A stretch of 64,000 nucleotides of DNA from DATKBT01 sp035546295 (GTDB lineage Bacteria; Acidobacteriota; Thermoanaerobaculia; Multivoradales; Multivoraceae). Positions 52,511-60,822 of this stretch are shown piece after piece. Both the position numbers and the translations under genes were made by a program. The stretch spans positions 1-64,000 of the forward strand of contig DATKBT010000067.1 in assembly GCA_035546295.1 (NCBI GenBank), in the 5' to 3' direction. How positions within the stretch are numbered: position 1 is the stretch's first letter; the number at the start of each line of letters is the position of its first letter. The notes under the pieces were generated by a model. That model was not told the origin of the DNA. It worked only from the letters and a program-made list of their open reading frames with translations, and did not search any database.

Positions 52511-52776
52511 GTCGACTAGGCCAGCGGGAAGTTCTTGCCTGCCTGCGGCAGGCGGCGGTCATTGGCCTCGCGCAAGCGCGAGACCAAGGCTCACAAAACG
52601 GTCAAAGTTCGATCAAGCCGCTGCGCTCGCCCAGAGAAACGGCTGCGGCCTGGTCGACCCAGCCGCGCCCGCTTGCGGGCTTGCGGCGCACGAGTGATCG
52701 GCTAGCGGGCTCGTGGTATGACCGCGCTTCGATCTCGCCGCTCGTTGGGGAGTGGTGACCACCACGAGCCCGCTAG
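52507..52776. repeat. structured intergenic repeat, copy B
   Basis: 270 bp, direct repeat of 5343-5609. It begins at the CTAG that supplies the permease stop and ends at a CTAG at 52773-52776. It keeps every dyad of copy A. The inner stem has changed on both arms yet still pairs perfectly (CTCGCGC-AA-GCGCGAG here, TCTCGCG-AG-CGCGAGA in copy A). The terminal 16-bp arms are identical to copy A. The palindrome GTGGTGATCACCAC of copy A reads GTGGTGACCACCAC. A CCTG insertion and several single changes separate the copies. Confidence 0.85.
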
Positions 52777-54309
52777 ACCCGGCCCGGGCGCGCTCCGCTC
52801 ACGCAGCCGCCGGACGACCACCCGGCCGCGGCCCGACGGAGGATCCTCGAAAGCCGCATCCTCGGCGTACAGGGCCCTGATCTCGGGATCGGTGAGCACC
52901 GGATACTCGCGGTGGAAGAGCGGCACGTCGACGATCACCTCCGGCGGAGCCTGGAGCAGGAGAGCGGCCTGGCGGCCCTCGGCGCGCGCCGCGCGGGACT
53001 GGGGCGACACCAGGCCGACCAGGTCGAGGATCGGACGGCGGGAGAAGTAGCCGAGGACCCCGATCTCCACCGCCGCGGCCCGGCCCTGGTCGCCCTCCCG
53101 GCCGCTCGCGGCGCGAAGGTGCTCGCCGACCTGTCGGTAGATCGCGTACCGGGGGTCGGGCGGCTCTCGCCAGGTCGAGCCCAGCCACGCGAGCGCCGGA
53201 GCCAGCACCGGCACGACCAGGAGGAGGGCGACGATCGGCGCCATCGTAGCGTCGGCGCGCTCACGTCGCGCGGCGACCGGCCTCGCCACCGCCCTGCCGA
53301 GCGCGGCGGCGCCGAAGGCGGCGAGGAGCACGAGCGTGGCGACGGTCGGCAGGTGATACCAGGGCGCGAAGGGAACGGCCGCCATCCGGTAGAACACCTC
53401 GAGCGCGAGCACCCAGCCGGCGATCGCCAGAGGAACCGGGTCGCGCCAGAGCCGACGCCGGATCAGCTCCGCGACCCCCGCCGCCGCCAGGCAGGCGAGC
53501 GCGATCGTCGAGGAGAGCGGCATGGTCCTGGTCAGCCAACGCCACTGGGCGAACGCATAGCTGGGCCCATCGGCAGCGAGCTCCGACTGCTTGGCCGCGA
53601 GGGTGGTGGGCAGCACCGAATCGAAGGCCAGCCAGAGCATGCCGAGCCAGGCGACGACCGGCAGCAAGGCGGCGGCGGCGTACGCGACGGGCAGGCGACG
53701 GCGATGCCCCCACAACGCGGCACCCAGCGCCCCGCCACCGAGCAGCGCGTCGAGGCGCATCGTGGCCGCCAGCGCGACCAGCAGCCCGGCGACGACGTCG
53801 TGCCTCCCGGAGCGCGCGACGAGCGCCGCCGCGCCGATCAGGGCGATCACGGGCAGCGCCTCGGCTCCCAGCAGCTCGACGTGCCAGCGCAGAGTCAGCG
53901 ACAGCACGGCGGCGCACGTCGAGACGACTGCGGCCTCGGCCGCGAGGCGGCGCCCTCCGTCGCCCCGTGGCGCCGCCAGGACCGGCAGCAGACACACCGC
54001 CCCGATCGAGAACACCCCCACCACGGATCCCCACTGCGGGGCGCCCCAGCCGAGCGGACGGCCGAGCCAGGAGAGGGCGGCGAGCAGCACCGCGAACCCG
54101 GGCGCCGAGGTTCCCAGAACCCATTCGCCGGGGTTGTAGGTCAGGCCTTCCCCGGCCGCCATCCGTTCGGCGTAGCGATAGGTGATGAACGCGTCGTCGT
54201 AGGAGAAGCCCCAGAATCCGACCGCGATCACGGCGCCCAGCGCGACGACGAGGACGAGGGGAAGCCAGGCGGCCGGATGGATCGGTAGCAGCTGGTCGGG
54301 TCGCCGCAT
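52702..54309 (-). CDS. multi-pass membrane protein, GT-C glycosyltransferase-like
   Basis: 535 residues from the ATG at 54309. About ten hydrophobic helices are visible. The first loop carries GFSYDDAFITYRYAERMAAGEGLTYNPGEWVLGTSAPGF, matching the D-D-A-F-I-T-Y-R-Y motif of arabinosyl/mannosyl GT-C-like families that use polyprenyl-phosphate sugars. A soluble C-terminal domain follows (AVEIGVLGYFSRRPILDLVGLVSPQ, HREYPVLTDPEIRALYAE). The last about 25 residues (from LAGSWWSPLPNE) are encoded by repeat copy B, and the stop is the TAG of one hairpin arm. The 141-bp upstream extension is less likely. Confidence 0.78.
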   Translation of the reverse strand: MRRPDQLLPIHPAAWLPLVLVVALGAVIAVGFWGFSYDDAFITYRYAERMAAGEGLTYNPGEWVLGTSAPGFAVLLAALSWLGRPLGWGAPQWGSVVGVFSIGAVCLLPVLAAPRGDGGRRLAAEAAVVSTCAAVLSLTLRWHVELLGAEALPVIALIGAAALVARSGRHDVVAGLLVALAATMRLDALLGGGALGAALWGHRRRLPVAYAAAALLPVVAWLGMLWLAFDSVLPTTLAAKQSELAADGPSYAFAQWRWLTRTMPLSSTIALACLAAAGVAELIRRRLWRDPVPLAIAGWVLALEVFYRMAAVPFAPWYHLPTVATLVLLAAFGAAALGRAVARPVAARRERADATMAPIVALLLVVPVLAPALAWLGSTWREPPDPRYAIYRQVGEHLRAASGREGDQGRAAAVEIGVLGYFSRRPILDLVGLVSPQSRAARAEGRQAALLLQAPPEVIVDVPLFHREYPVLTDPEIRALYAEDAAFEDPPSGRGRVVVRRLRERSAPGPGLAGSWWSPLPNERRDRSAVIPRAR

Positions 54310-54486
54310 GGCAGGGTCACCGATCGATGCCGCAAAGAGCCCCGGCCCGCCCGAGCCGCGACTCGGGACCACGGCGCTCGGCGACCGGACGTCCAGCGCG
54401 CTCGTCTGCACCGCGACCGACTCCGGTGAGACCATCCTCCACCCTCGCACGCGGAGCGGTGAGCGCCGGCGTGACAGCCCGTCCTA

Positions 54487-54505
54487 GTGTCCTGTAACAG
54501 GACAC
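54487..54505. promoter_or_regulatory. perfect 9+1+9 palindrome, probable operator
   Basis: GTGTCCTGTAACAGGACAC is a perfect inverted repeat in the divergent spacer, about 180 bp from the GT-C-like start and 330 bp from the hydroxylase operon. It has the size and symmetry of a TetR- or MarR-type site, but no regulator gene is adjacent. Confidence 0.6.
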
Positions 54506-54705
54506 CACGATGCCGGTTCGCGAGCTGCGGCGGAGAGCTGAGGATCGGGAGCGCATCTCGAGTCCCGGCGGCTGTTCGCCGCAGCGGCGGCCGATTATCT
54601 CAGCCACGTCCCTTCTCGGAGTCGAACGCCCCGACGCCGCCCGAGACGAAGTCGCCCCGCCATCCGGCGCGCACGGACATCGCCGCCCGCCCGGGCGCCC
54701 CATCT

Positions 54706-54713
54706 GGTAGTCT
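54706..54713 (+). promoter_or_regulatory. candidate -10 GGTAGTCT for the hydroxylase operon
   Basis: It is followed by a locally AT-richer stretch (GATTTGCAGACGATTC). It lies about 125 bp before the first ATG. No TTGACA-like -35 is visible. Confidence 0.35.
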
Positions 54714-54836
54714 GATTTGCAGACGATTCAGCGAGACACGCCGCTCCCAGCCCGCCCCGGAGCCGCCGCGCATTCGGTCCGCCGGGGCACGCCGACACGG
54801 GCGACGTGCCCGCCGCTCCGAACGGAGGGGACCCCG

Positions 54837-55466
54837 ATGGACGAACCACGCAAGGGCCTGTCGCGGCGCAACTTCATCAAGGGTGTGATCGCCAGCGGGG
54901 CGACCGCGACCGGCGCCGCCTACCTGTTCCGCCAGAGCGGCGCGCTCTCCGCGCAGGCCGCGCTGCCCGGCACCGTCGAGCGGCTGGTGACGCTCCAGGT
55001 CAACGGCAGGAACCGACCGGTCGAGGTGCTGCGCCAGGAGACCCTGGCCATGACACTCCGTTACAAGCTCGGGCTCACGGGCACCAAGCTGGGGTGCGAC
55101 CGCGCCGAGTGCGGCGCCTGCACGGTGCTGATCGACGGACAGCCGCACTACGCGTGCTCGATCCTCACCCACATGGTGCGCGGGCGCGAGGTCACCACCG
55201 TCGAGGGCCTCGAGGCCGCGGACGGCACCCTCCACCCGGTGCAGCAGGCGGTGATCGACGAGGCCGGCTTCCAGTGTGCGTTCTGTGCTCCGGGCTTCAT
55301 CATGTCGATGGTGGCTCTGGTGCGCGACAACCCCGGTTGTACCCGGGAGGAGGCGCGCCAGGCGCTCTCCGGCAACATGTGCCGCTGCGGCGACTACAAC
55401 AAGATCCTAAACAGCGTGATGCGTGCCGCCGAATCCACGCAGAAGCGCGCCGCGCAGGAGGCGTAG
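54837..55466 (+). CDS. [2Fe-2S] subunit of Tat-exported molybdenum hydroxylase (PaoA-like)
   Basis: 209 residues from the ATG at 54837 with GGAGGGG six bases upstream. The Tat signal is GLSRRNFIKGVIASGATATGAAYL. Plant-type ferredoxin cluster: Cys87, Cys92, Cys95 and Cys107 (GCDRAECGACTVLIDGQPHYAC). Second cluster: Cys147, Cys150, Cys182 and Cys184 (CAFCAPGF, MCRCGDYNKI). It carries electrons from the molybdenum subunit to FAD. A Tat signal only on this subunit is the PaoABC arrangement, in which the complex is exported folded. First gene of the operon. Confidence 0.93.
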   Translation: MDEPRKGLSRRNFIKGVIASGATATGAAYLFRQSGALSAQAALPGTVERLVTLQVNGRNRPVEVLRQETLAMTLRYKLGLTGTKLGCDRAECGACTVLIDGQPHYACSILTHMVRGREVTTVEGLEAADGTLHPVQQAVIDEAGFQCAFCAPGFIMSMVALVRDNPGCTREEARQALSGNMCRCGDYNKILNSVMRAAESTQKRAAQEA

Positions 55467-55470
55467 AACG

Positions 55471-57900
55471 ATGGCCAGGGCAAAGCTCACCGGCACCGAC
55501 TACACCCCACCCGACCTGGTCGCCAAGGTCACCGGCCGGGCACGCTACGCCGAGGACTTCCGCGCCGACGGCATGGTCTTCATGAAGCTCCTGCTCTCGC
55601 CGATGCCCCATGCGCACGTTCGCCGCATCGACAAGAGCAGGGCGCTCGCGATGGACGGCGTGCTCGCCGTCGTCACCGCCGAGGACCTGCCCGAGAGCGA
55701 TCCGCTCAACGAGCCGCTGCTCGCCTCCGAAGCGCTGTACGAGGGCCAGCCGATCGCGGCCGTGGTCGCCGTCGACGAGGCGACCGCCGCCGACGCGGTC
55801 GAACGGCTCCAGGTCGACCTCGAGCCGCTCCCCTTCGCGCTCGACCCGATCGAGAGCATCAAGCCCGGCGGCTCGAACGCGCGCACCGAGGGCAACACGA
55901 TCGTGCGCAAGAGCACCGACGACGGCGTGCAGACGGTGGTCGAGAGGATCGAGTGGCCGAACCAGCTCTTCCGTGACGCCGGCGAGGACGTGCTGCCGCT
56001 GGGCGAGCACCAGGACGAGTGGACGATCGGCGGGGACGTCGAGGCCGCGCTCGCCGCCTCCGAGCTGGTCATCGACGAGACCGCCTACCACCAGTCGCTC
56101 ACCCACCATCCGCTCGAGCCGCGCTCGGCGATGGCCTACTGGCAGAACGGCAAGTGCACGCTGCACTGCTCGACGCAGAGCTGCCAGCGGACGCACGGCG
56201 TCGCCGCAGCCGCGATCGGCATCGACCCGGCCGATCTGACCTTGATCTCCGAGTTCTGCGGCGGCGGCTTCGGCAGCAAGATCGTGGGCACGGTCAACAT
56301 GGCACTGCCCGCGGTGCTCTCGAAGCAGGTGGGCCGTCCGGTCATGCACCGCGTCTCGCGCTACGAGGAGAACTACTTCGGCCGCGCCCGCCCCGGCATG
56401 TACATCCGCACCCGGATCGGCTTCTCCAAGGAGGGCAAGGTCAAGGCCCTCGACATCTTCGCGATCCAGGACAACGGACCCTACGGCAGACAGGGTGACC
56501 TGGGTTCGGTCGGCGGCGTCGCCTCGCTCGCCTACCAGCCGGACTCGATGCGCTTCCGCGCGGTCTCGATCCTCACCAACACCCCGCCGCGCGCTCCGCA
56601 GCGGGCGCCCGGAGGAGCGCCGATCAGCGCCATGCTCGAGCCGATCATGGACCGCGCCGCCAAGCAGCTCGGGCTCGACCGCATTGCGATCCGCAAGCTC
56701 AACGCTCCCCGCGAAGGCGCCAAGTTCGGCGGCGACCTCAGTCGCAACGTCACCACCGCCTACACCCACGAGGCGATGGACCAGCTCGCCGCGCTGGTCG
56801 ACTGGGCCGACGCCGATCGCCGCGGCGGAACGCGCAGCGGCAGCAAAGCGATCGGCACCGGCTTCGCGCTGGCGCCCTACACTGCAGGCGCCAGCGGCTT
56901 CGACGGGCTGATGGTGATCCGGCCCGACGGCAAGCTCGAGATCCACTCGGGCGTCGGCAATCTCGGCACCCATTCGTTCTCGGACACCTCGCGGGTCGCC
57001 TGCGACGTGCTGGGGCTGCCGTGGGAGGAGGTCGAGATCGTCTGGGGCGACACCTCGAAGCACCTGCCGTGGACCACCGTGTCGGCGGGCAGCATGACCA
57101 CCCATTCGATGAGCCGGGCGGCGCACGCCGCGGCGACCGACCTGATGCAGAAGCTCCAGGAGATCGCGGCCCGCGACCTCGGCGGCTCGCCGGAACAGTA
57201 CGAGGTCGACGGCGGCCGCGTGTTCCGCCGCGGCAGCGCTTCGGGCGGCCTCACCTTCGCCCAGGCGGCGAAGCGGGCCATCGAGCTCGGCGGCAAGTAC
57301 GACGGTCACGAGCTCAGCGAGAACCTGCACGCCGCGACCAAGGTCGCGGCGGCCGCGATGGCCGGTCAGGGCCTGCTCGGCGCGGCCAAAGACGAGTACC
57401 CGAGGAACGGCGACGTCTACACCTTCGTCGTCGGCTTCGCCGAGGTCGAGGTCGACCTCGAGACCGGGTTCCTCGACATCAAGCGCTACGCGGCCGTCAC
57501 CGACTGCGGCACGGTGATGAATCCGCGCAGCCTGGGGGCGCAGCTGCACGGCGGCGGCATCCAGGGCTTCGGCCTGGCGGCCTCCCAGAAGTGGGTGTAC
57601 GACCCCCGCTGGGGGATCCCGTTCGCCCACCGCTTCTACACCGCGCGGCCGCCCTCGATCCTCGACGTGCCGCTCGAGATGCAGTGGGGGGCGGTCGACA
57701 AACCCGACCCCAACAACCCGGTGGGCTCCAAGGGGGTCGGCGAGCCGCCGCTGTGCGCGGGCGCCGCGGCGCTCCTGTGCGCCATCCAGAACGCGGTCGG
57801 CGAGGTCGACCTGCGCCGGTTGCCGATCATGACCGACAACCTCCTCACCGCCATCGAAGGGCTCGACCCCGAGGTCCCGGTGCTGACCACGCACACCTGA
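55471..57900 (+). CDS. molybdopterin-binding large subunit of xanthine dehydrogenase family (PaoC-like)
   Basis: 809 residues from the ATG at 55471; GGAGG lies inside the end of the previous gene. Motifs: VTGRARYAEDF (start of domain), HHPLEPRSAMAYW, CGGGFGSK, APGGAPISAMLEP, TLQ-like AGSMTTHSMSRA, and the catalytic Glu758 in GSKGVGEPPLCAGAAALLCAIQNAVG. The Glu activates the Mo-bound hydroxyl during substrate hydroxylation. Aldehyde or N-heterocycle oxidation is possible; the substrate cannot be told from sequence. It has no signal peptide, so it would hitch-hike on the small subunit. Confidence 0.93.
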   Translation: MARAKLTGTDYTPPDLVAKVTGRARYAEDFRADGMVFMKLLLSPMPHAHVRRIDKSRALAMDGVLAVVTAEDLPESDPLNEPLLASEALYEGQPIAAVVAVDEATAADAVERLQVDLEPLPFALDPIESIKPGGSNARTEGNTIVRKSTDDGVQTVVERIEWPNQLFRDAGEDVLPLGEHQDEWTIGGDVEAALAASELVIDETAYHQSLTHHPLEPRSAMAYWQNGKCTLHCSTQSCQRTHGVAAAAIGIDPADLTLISEFCGGGFGSKIVGTVNMALPAVLSKQVGRPVMHRVSRYEENYFGRARPGMYIRTRIGFSKEGKVKALDIFAIQDNGPYGRQGDLGSVGGVASLAYQPDSMRFRAVSILTNTPPRAPQRAPGGAPISAMLEPIMDRAAKQLGLDRIAIRKLNAPREGAKFGGDLSRNVTTAYTHEAMDQLAALVDWADADRRGGTRSGSKAIGTGFALAPYTAGASGFDGLMVIRPDGKLEIHSGVGNLGTHSFSDTSRVACDVLGLPWEEVEIVWGDTSKHLPWTTVSAGSMTTHSMSRAAHAAATDLMQKLQEIAARDLGGSPEQYEVDGGRVFRRGSASGGLTFAQAAKRAIELGGKYDGHELSENLHAATKVAAAAMAGQGLLGAAKDEYPRNGDVYTFVVGFAEVEVDLETGFLDIKRYAAVTDCGTVMNPRSLGAQLHGGGIQGFGLAASQKWVYDPRWGIPFAHRFYTARPPSILDVPLEMQWGAVDKPDPNNPVGSKGVGEPPLCAGAAALLCAIQNAVGEVDLRRLPIMTDNLLTAIEGLDPEVPVLTTHT

Positions 57901-57915
57901 TCGGTCGAAGGAGAC

Positions 57916-58959
57916 ATGAACATGGCGATCATCCACGACATGATGCCGGCGTTCGAGCTCTACCAGCCGAGCGACCTCGACGGCGCCGTCCAGCTCCTCG
58001 ACCGGCACGGCGACGACGCCTGGGCGCTCGCCGGCGGCCTCGACACGATGGACTGGTTCAAGGACCGGGTGAAGCGGCCCAAGGTCGTCGTCGACCTCAA
58101 CGGGATCCCGGAGCTCAAGGGGGTCCGCGAGGGAGCCGACGGCGGGCTCGAGATCGGTGCTCTGACCTCGCTCACCGACGTCGTCTCGTCACCGCAGGTG
58201 CGTGAGAAGTTCCCGATGCTGGCGGAGGCGGCGGCGACCGTTGCCACCCCCCAGATCCGCAACCAGGGGACCCTCGGCGGCAACCTCTGCCAGGACACCC
58301 GCTGCTGGTACTACCGGGGCGGCTGGCCCTGCTACCGAGCGGGCGGCAACATCTGCTACGCCGACACGTCGAGCTCGATGAACCGCGAGCATTGCATCTT
58401 CGGCGCCAGCCGCTGCGTCGCGGTCAGCCCATCGGACACCGCTACCGCCCTCCTCGCGCTCGACGCCAGCATGGTGATCGCGGGTCCGCGCGGCGAGCGC
58501 GTCGTCCCGGCCGAGGAGTTCTTCCTCGGTCCCGGCATCGACATCACTCGCATGACCGTGCTCCAGCCCAACGAGGTGCTCGTCGCGGTGCGCATCCCGG
58601 CCACCTTCGCGGGCGCGCGCACCTACTTCGAGAAGGCGCGCGACCGCCAGTCCTGGGACTTCGCGCTGGCCAGCGTCGCCTCGGCGTTCCGCATGAACGG
58701 CGACACGATCGCGGAGGCCCGCATCGCGCTCGGCGCGGTGGCGCCGACGCCGCTGCGCGCCAAGAAGGCCGAGGCCGCGCTGCGCGGCCAGCGGATCAGC
58801 TCTCAGGTCGCCGACGCTGCCGGCAACGCCGCGGTCGAGGGCGCGCGCCCGCTGCGCCACAACGGCTACAAGGTGCCCCTGATGCGCAACCTGGTGAGAC
58901 GCGCGGTGCGCGGCGGCCCGCTCGCGGGCGAGGGCCAGGACGCGGCGGCGGGAGGCTGA
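57916..58959 (+). CDS. FAD subunit with [4Fe-4S]-type cysteine insertion (PaoB-like)
   Basis: 347 residues. FAD-binding motifs are AWALAGGLDTMDWFKD (near 36-50) and IRNQGTLGGNLCQD (near 114-127). Between Cys125 and Cys167 lie six cysteines (125, 130, 139, 147, 160, 167) in CWYYRGGWPCYRAGGNICYADTSS and HCIFGASRC. This insertion is the one that holds a [4Fe-4S] cluster in PaoB and 4-hydroxybenzoyl-CoA reductase beta. The C-terminal domain is typical (YFEKARDRQSWDFALASVASAF). It relays electrons beyond the 2Fe-2S subunit, here probably to the cytochrome b encoded next. Confidence 0.92.
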   Translation: MNMAIIHDMMPAFELYQPSDLDGAVQLLDRHGDDAWALAGGLDTMDWFKDRVKRPKVVVDLNGIPELKGVREGADGGLEIGALTSLTDVVSSPQVREKFPMLAEAAATVATPQIRNQGTLGGNLCQDTRCWYYRGGWPCYRAGGNICYADTSSSMNREHCIFGASRCVAVSPSDTATALLALDASMVIAGPRGERVVPAEEFFLGPGIDITRMTVLQPNEVLVAVRIPATFAGARTYFEKARDRQSWDFALASVASAFRMNGDTIAEARIALGAVAPTPLRAKKAEAALRGQRISSQVADAAGNAAVEGARPLRHNGYKVPLMRNLVRRAVRGGPLAGEGQDAAAGG

Positions 58960-58960
58960 G

Positions 58961-59815
58961 ATGGAGCTGTTCCAGAGGGCGAGCAACCCCTGGGGGCAGG
59001 AGATCCTGACCCACATCGATTGGAGCCTGTTCTGGTGGGCGCTGGGCGTCGGCGTCGTCTTCGCGGCGATCCACCTCTTCCTGCGCCGGCGGCTGCGCGC
59101 CTCCGAGCCCGCCGTCGTCGCCGGCGATCATGGCGGAACCGTGGTCCGGCACACCGGCGCGGCGCGCATGTTCCACTGGGTCATGGCGCTCTCCATGCTG
59201 GTCCTGCTGGTCACGGGGTTCCTGCCCCAGGTCGGCGTCCAGTTCCCGTGGCTCACCCTGCACTGGGTCTTCGGATTCCTGCTGATCGCCTCGATCCTCT
59301 TCCACATCGTCCACGCCACCTTCTTCCAGAGCCTGCGCAACATCTGGATCAGCTTCGGCGACCTGCGCGAGTGGCTCCAAGAGGTGCGGCACTCGATGGG
59401 CAGGGGGCCGGGCCCAGCGCGCAAGCCCGGCAAGTACCCGGTCGACCACAAGCTCTACCACCACGCCGTCACGCTGTCGGGTTTCGTCGCGATGATCACG
59501 GGCGTCCTGATGATGTTCAGGATCGACAGCCCGATCTGGCCGCGCGACCCGTACCGCTTCAGCGACTCCACGTGGGGCGTGATCTACGTGCTCCACGGGC
59601 TCGGCGGAGTGGTGCTGGTGACCCTCACCTTCGCCCACATCTACTTCGCCATCCTCCCCGAGAAGCGCTGGATCACCTGGTCCATGATCCACGGCAAGAT
59701 CCCGCGCAAGAACTACTTGGCCTACCACGATCCCGAGCGGTGGCCGAGCGAGGAGGGGCCCAAGGAGGAGGCGCCGGCGGCCGCCGCCCAGCCGGCGAAG
59801 GCGCAGGGCGGTTAG
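58961..59815 (+). CDS. membrane cytochrome b subunit (FdnI / hydrogenase cytochrome b type)
   Basis: 284 residues starting one base after the previous stop. Four or five hydrophobic helices carry paired histidines: ARMFHWVMALSMLVLLVTGF, LHWVFGFLLIASILFHIVHATFF, LYHHAVTLSGFVAMITGVLMMF and VLHGLGGVVLVTLTFAHIYFAIL. These are the expected haem b ligands of formate-dehydrogenase/Ni-Fe-hydrogenase cytochrome b. It would anchor the exported hydroxylase and pass electrons to the quinone pool. The C-terminal tail is Ala/Pro/Lys-rich. Confidence 0.9.
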   Translation: MELFQRASNPWGQEILTHIDWSLFWWALGVGVVFAAIHLFLRRRLRASEPAVVAGDHGGTVVRHTGAARMFHWVMALSMLVLLVTGFLPQVGVQFPWLTLHWVFGFLLIASILFHIVHATFFQSLRNIWISFGDLREWLQEVRHSMGRGPGPARKPGKYPVDHKLYHHAVTLSGFVAMITGVLMMFRIDSPIWPRDPYRFSDSTWGVIYVLHGLGGVVLVTLTFAHIYFAILPEKRWITWSMIHGKIPRKNYLAYHDPERWPSEEGPKEEAPAAAAQPAKAQGG

Positions 59816-59838
59816 ACGCCTCTCCGGCGAAGGGTTCG

Positions 59839-60327
59839 ATGGCCGAGGACGAGCAACGCGACGAGCTCGCGCGCCAGCAACGCGATGCGGTCGCGCACCG
59901 GCAACGCAATGCGCTCGCGCACTCGATCGACGTGCTCGAGGAGAGCTACGAGCTGTTCCTCGCCTACGCTGCCCAGGGTTCTCCCGGCACCGGCGCCGGC
60001 ACCGGAGACGGCCGGGCGCGGGCGGCGCTCGAGCGCTCGTGCGACGCGCTCGAAGGCCTCGCCGGGGGCTTCGCCCACCACCTCGAGCAGTGCGGTCTGG
60101 CGGAACGACACCGAGACTTCCTCGCCGTCCTCGAGCGCGACGCAGCGGCGGCGCGAGCGGTGATCGAGCTGGTGCGCGCACAGAGCCGGATCAGCTCTCA
60201 GCTCATCGACAACCTCAACGCCTCCCTCCACCTGCGCACGCTGCTCACCGACCTGTTCCTGATCGACCAGATCCTGCAGCTCACCGAGGCGGCGCGGGAG
60301 TCGGAGGGCGCAGTCGAGCGCTCCTGA
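59839..60327 (+). CDS. helical hypothetical protein of the hydroxylase operon
   Basis: 162 residues from the ATG at 59839. The N-terminus has repeated R-x-A-x-A-H units (RQQRDAVAHRQRNALAHS). The rest is helical (IDVLEESYELFLAYAAQG, LERSCDALEGLAGGFAHHLEQCGLAERHRDFLAVLE, SQLIDNLNASLHLRTLLTDLFLIDQILQL). I do not recognise the family. Being 23 bp after the cytochrome gene and soluble, it may be a chaperone or assembly factor such as those needed for PaoABC, but no PaoD/XdhC motif is present. Confidence 0.65.
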   Translation: MAEDEQRDELARQQRDAVAHRQRNALAHSIDVLEESYELFLAYAAQGSPGTGAGTGDGRARAALERSCDALEGLAGGFAHHLEQCGLAERHRDFLAVLERDAAAARAVIELVRAQSRISSQLIDNLNASLHLRTLLTDLFLIDQILQLTEAARESEGAVERS

Positions 60328-60747
60328 GCGACGCCGGTCGATCGGGCGACACCTCAATCGCGCAAGGCGAGCGCGACCAGCGCCTGGGGCTCCCCCGGCT
60401 CCGACACCGCCACCACGACGTGCGACCTCTACCACGCCGCGATGATCCTCCAGCACGGCGACAGCGCCGAGGACGTGCTGCTGGCGCACATCCTGGCGAC
60501 CGCGGCGGGCTTCCAGGGGCACGAGAACGGGCGCTGGCTGAGCGCCGCCGCGCTCGACCGCTACCTCCACCGCACCGACCAGCCGCAGCGCTTTGGCACC
60601 CAGTACGTCAAGGACAGCGTCGACGAGCCGTGGAGCCAGGGCGCGTACGAGCGCTGGCTGCCCGACTCGCTGCGGGAGCTCTACGGCGTGGAGCCCCTCG
60701 CCGAGCAGAAGCAGCGGGTCGAGGAGATGAACAGCGGGGGCCGGTAG
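60328..60747 (+). pseudogene. probable C-terminal fragment of a DUF6624-like protein
   Basis: From 60406 the frame reads like the C-terminal half of DUF6624 proteins (CDLYHAAMILQHGDSAEDVLLAHILATAAGF, WLSAAALDRYLHRTDQPQRFGTQYVKD, PDSLRELYGVEP). The first in-frame start is the ATG at 60442, inside this domain, giving only 101 residues. The N-terminal signal and upstream part are missing, and the frame is the same as the preceding gene after its TGA. This looks like a truncated remnant. A short functional protein from 60442 is possible. Confidence 0.5.
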
Positions 60748-60775
60748 CGTGCAGGCGACGATGTCGATCGGTTAG

Positions 60776-60809
60776 CCTGGACGATTCAGTGCGCCACGAA
60801 GAGTCCAGG
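60776..60809. terminator. 7-bp hairpin in spacer before Uma2-like gene
   Basis: CCTGGAC (60776-60782) pairs with GTCCAGG (60803-60809), flanked by GGTTAG on both sides. It may terminate the preceding operon or act as an operator on the leaderless promoter just downstream. Confidence 0.35.
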
Positions 60810-60810
60810 T

Positions 60811-60816
60811 TAGGAT
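60811..60816 (+). promoter_or_regulatory. leaderless-type -10 TAGGAT
   Basis: TAGGAT (in GGTTAGGAT) ends 6 bp before the GTG at 60823, the same geometry as at 35025-35039. No ribosome-binding site precedes the GTG. Confidence 0.45.
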
Positions 60817-60822
60817 GACGCG

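Larger units (their letters stand above)
54310..54836. other. 527-bp divergent regulatory region
   Basis: It separates the GT-C-like gene (minus) from the molybdenum hydroxylase operon (plus). It holds a perfect 19-bp palindrome (54487-54505) and a GGTAGTCT -10-like site (54706-54713). No coding frame with recognisable content was seen. Confidence 0.5.
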
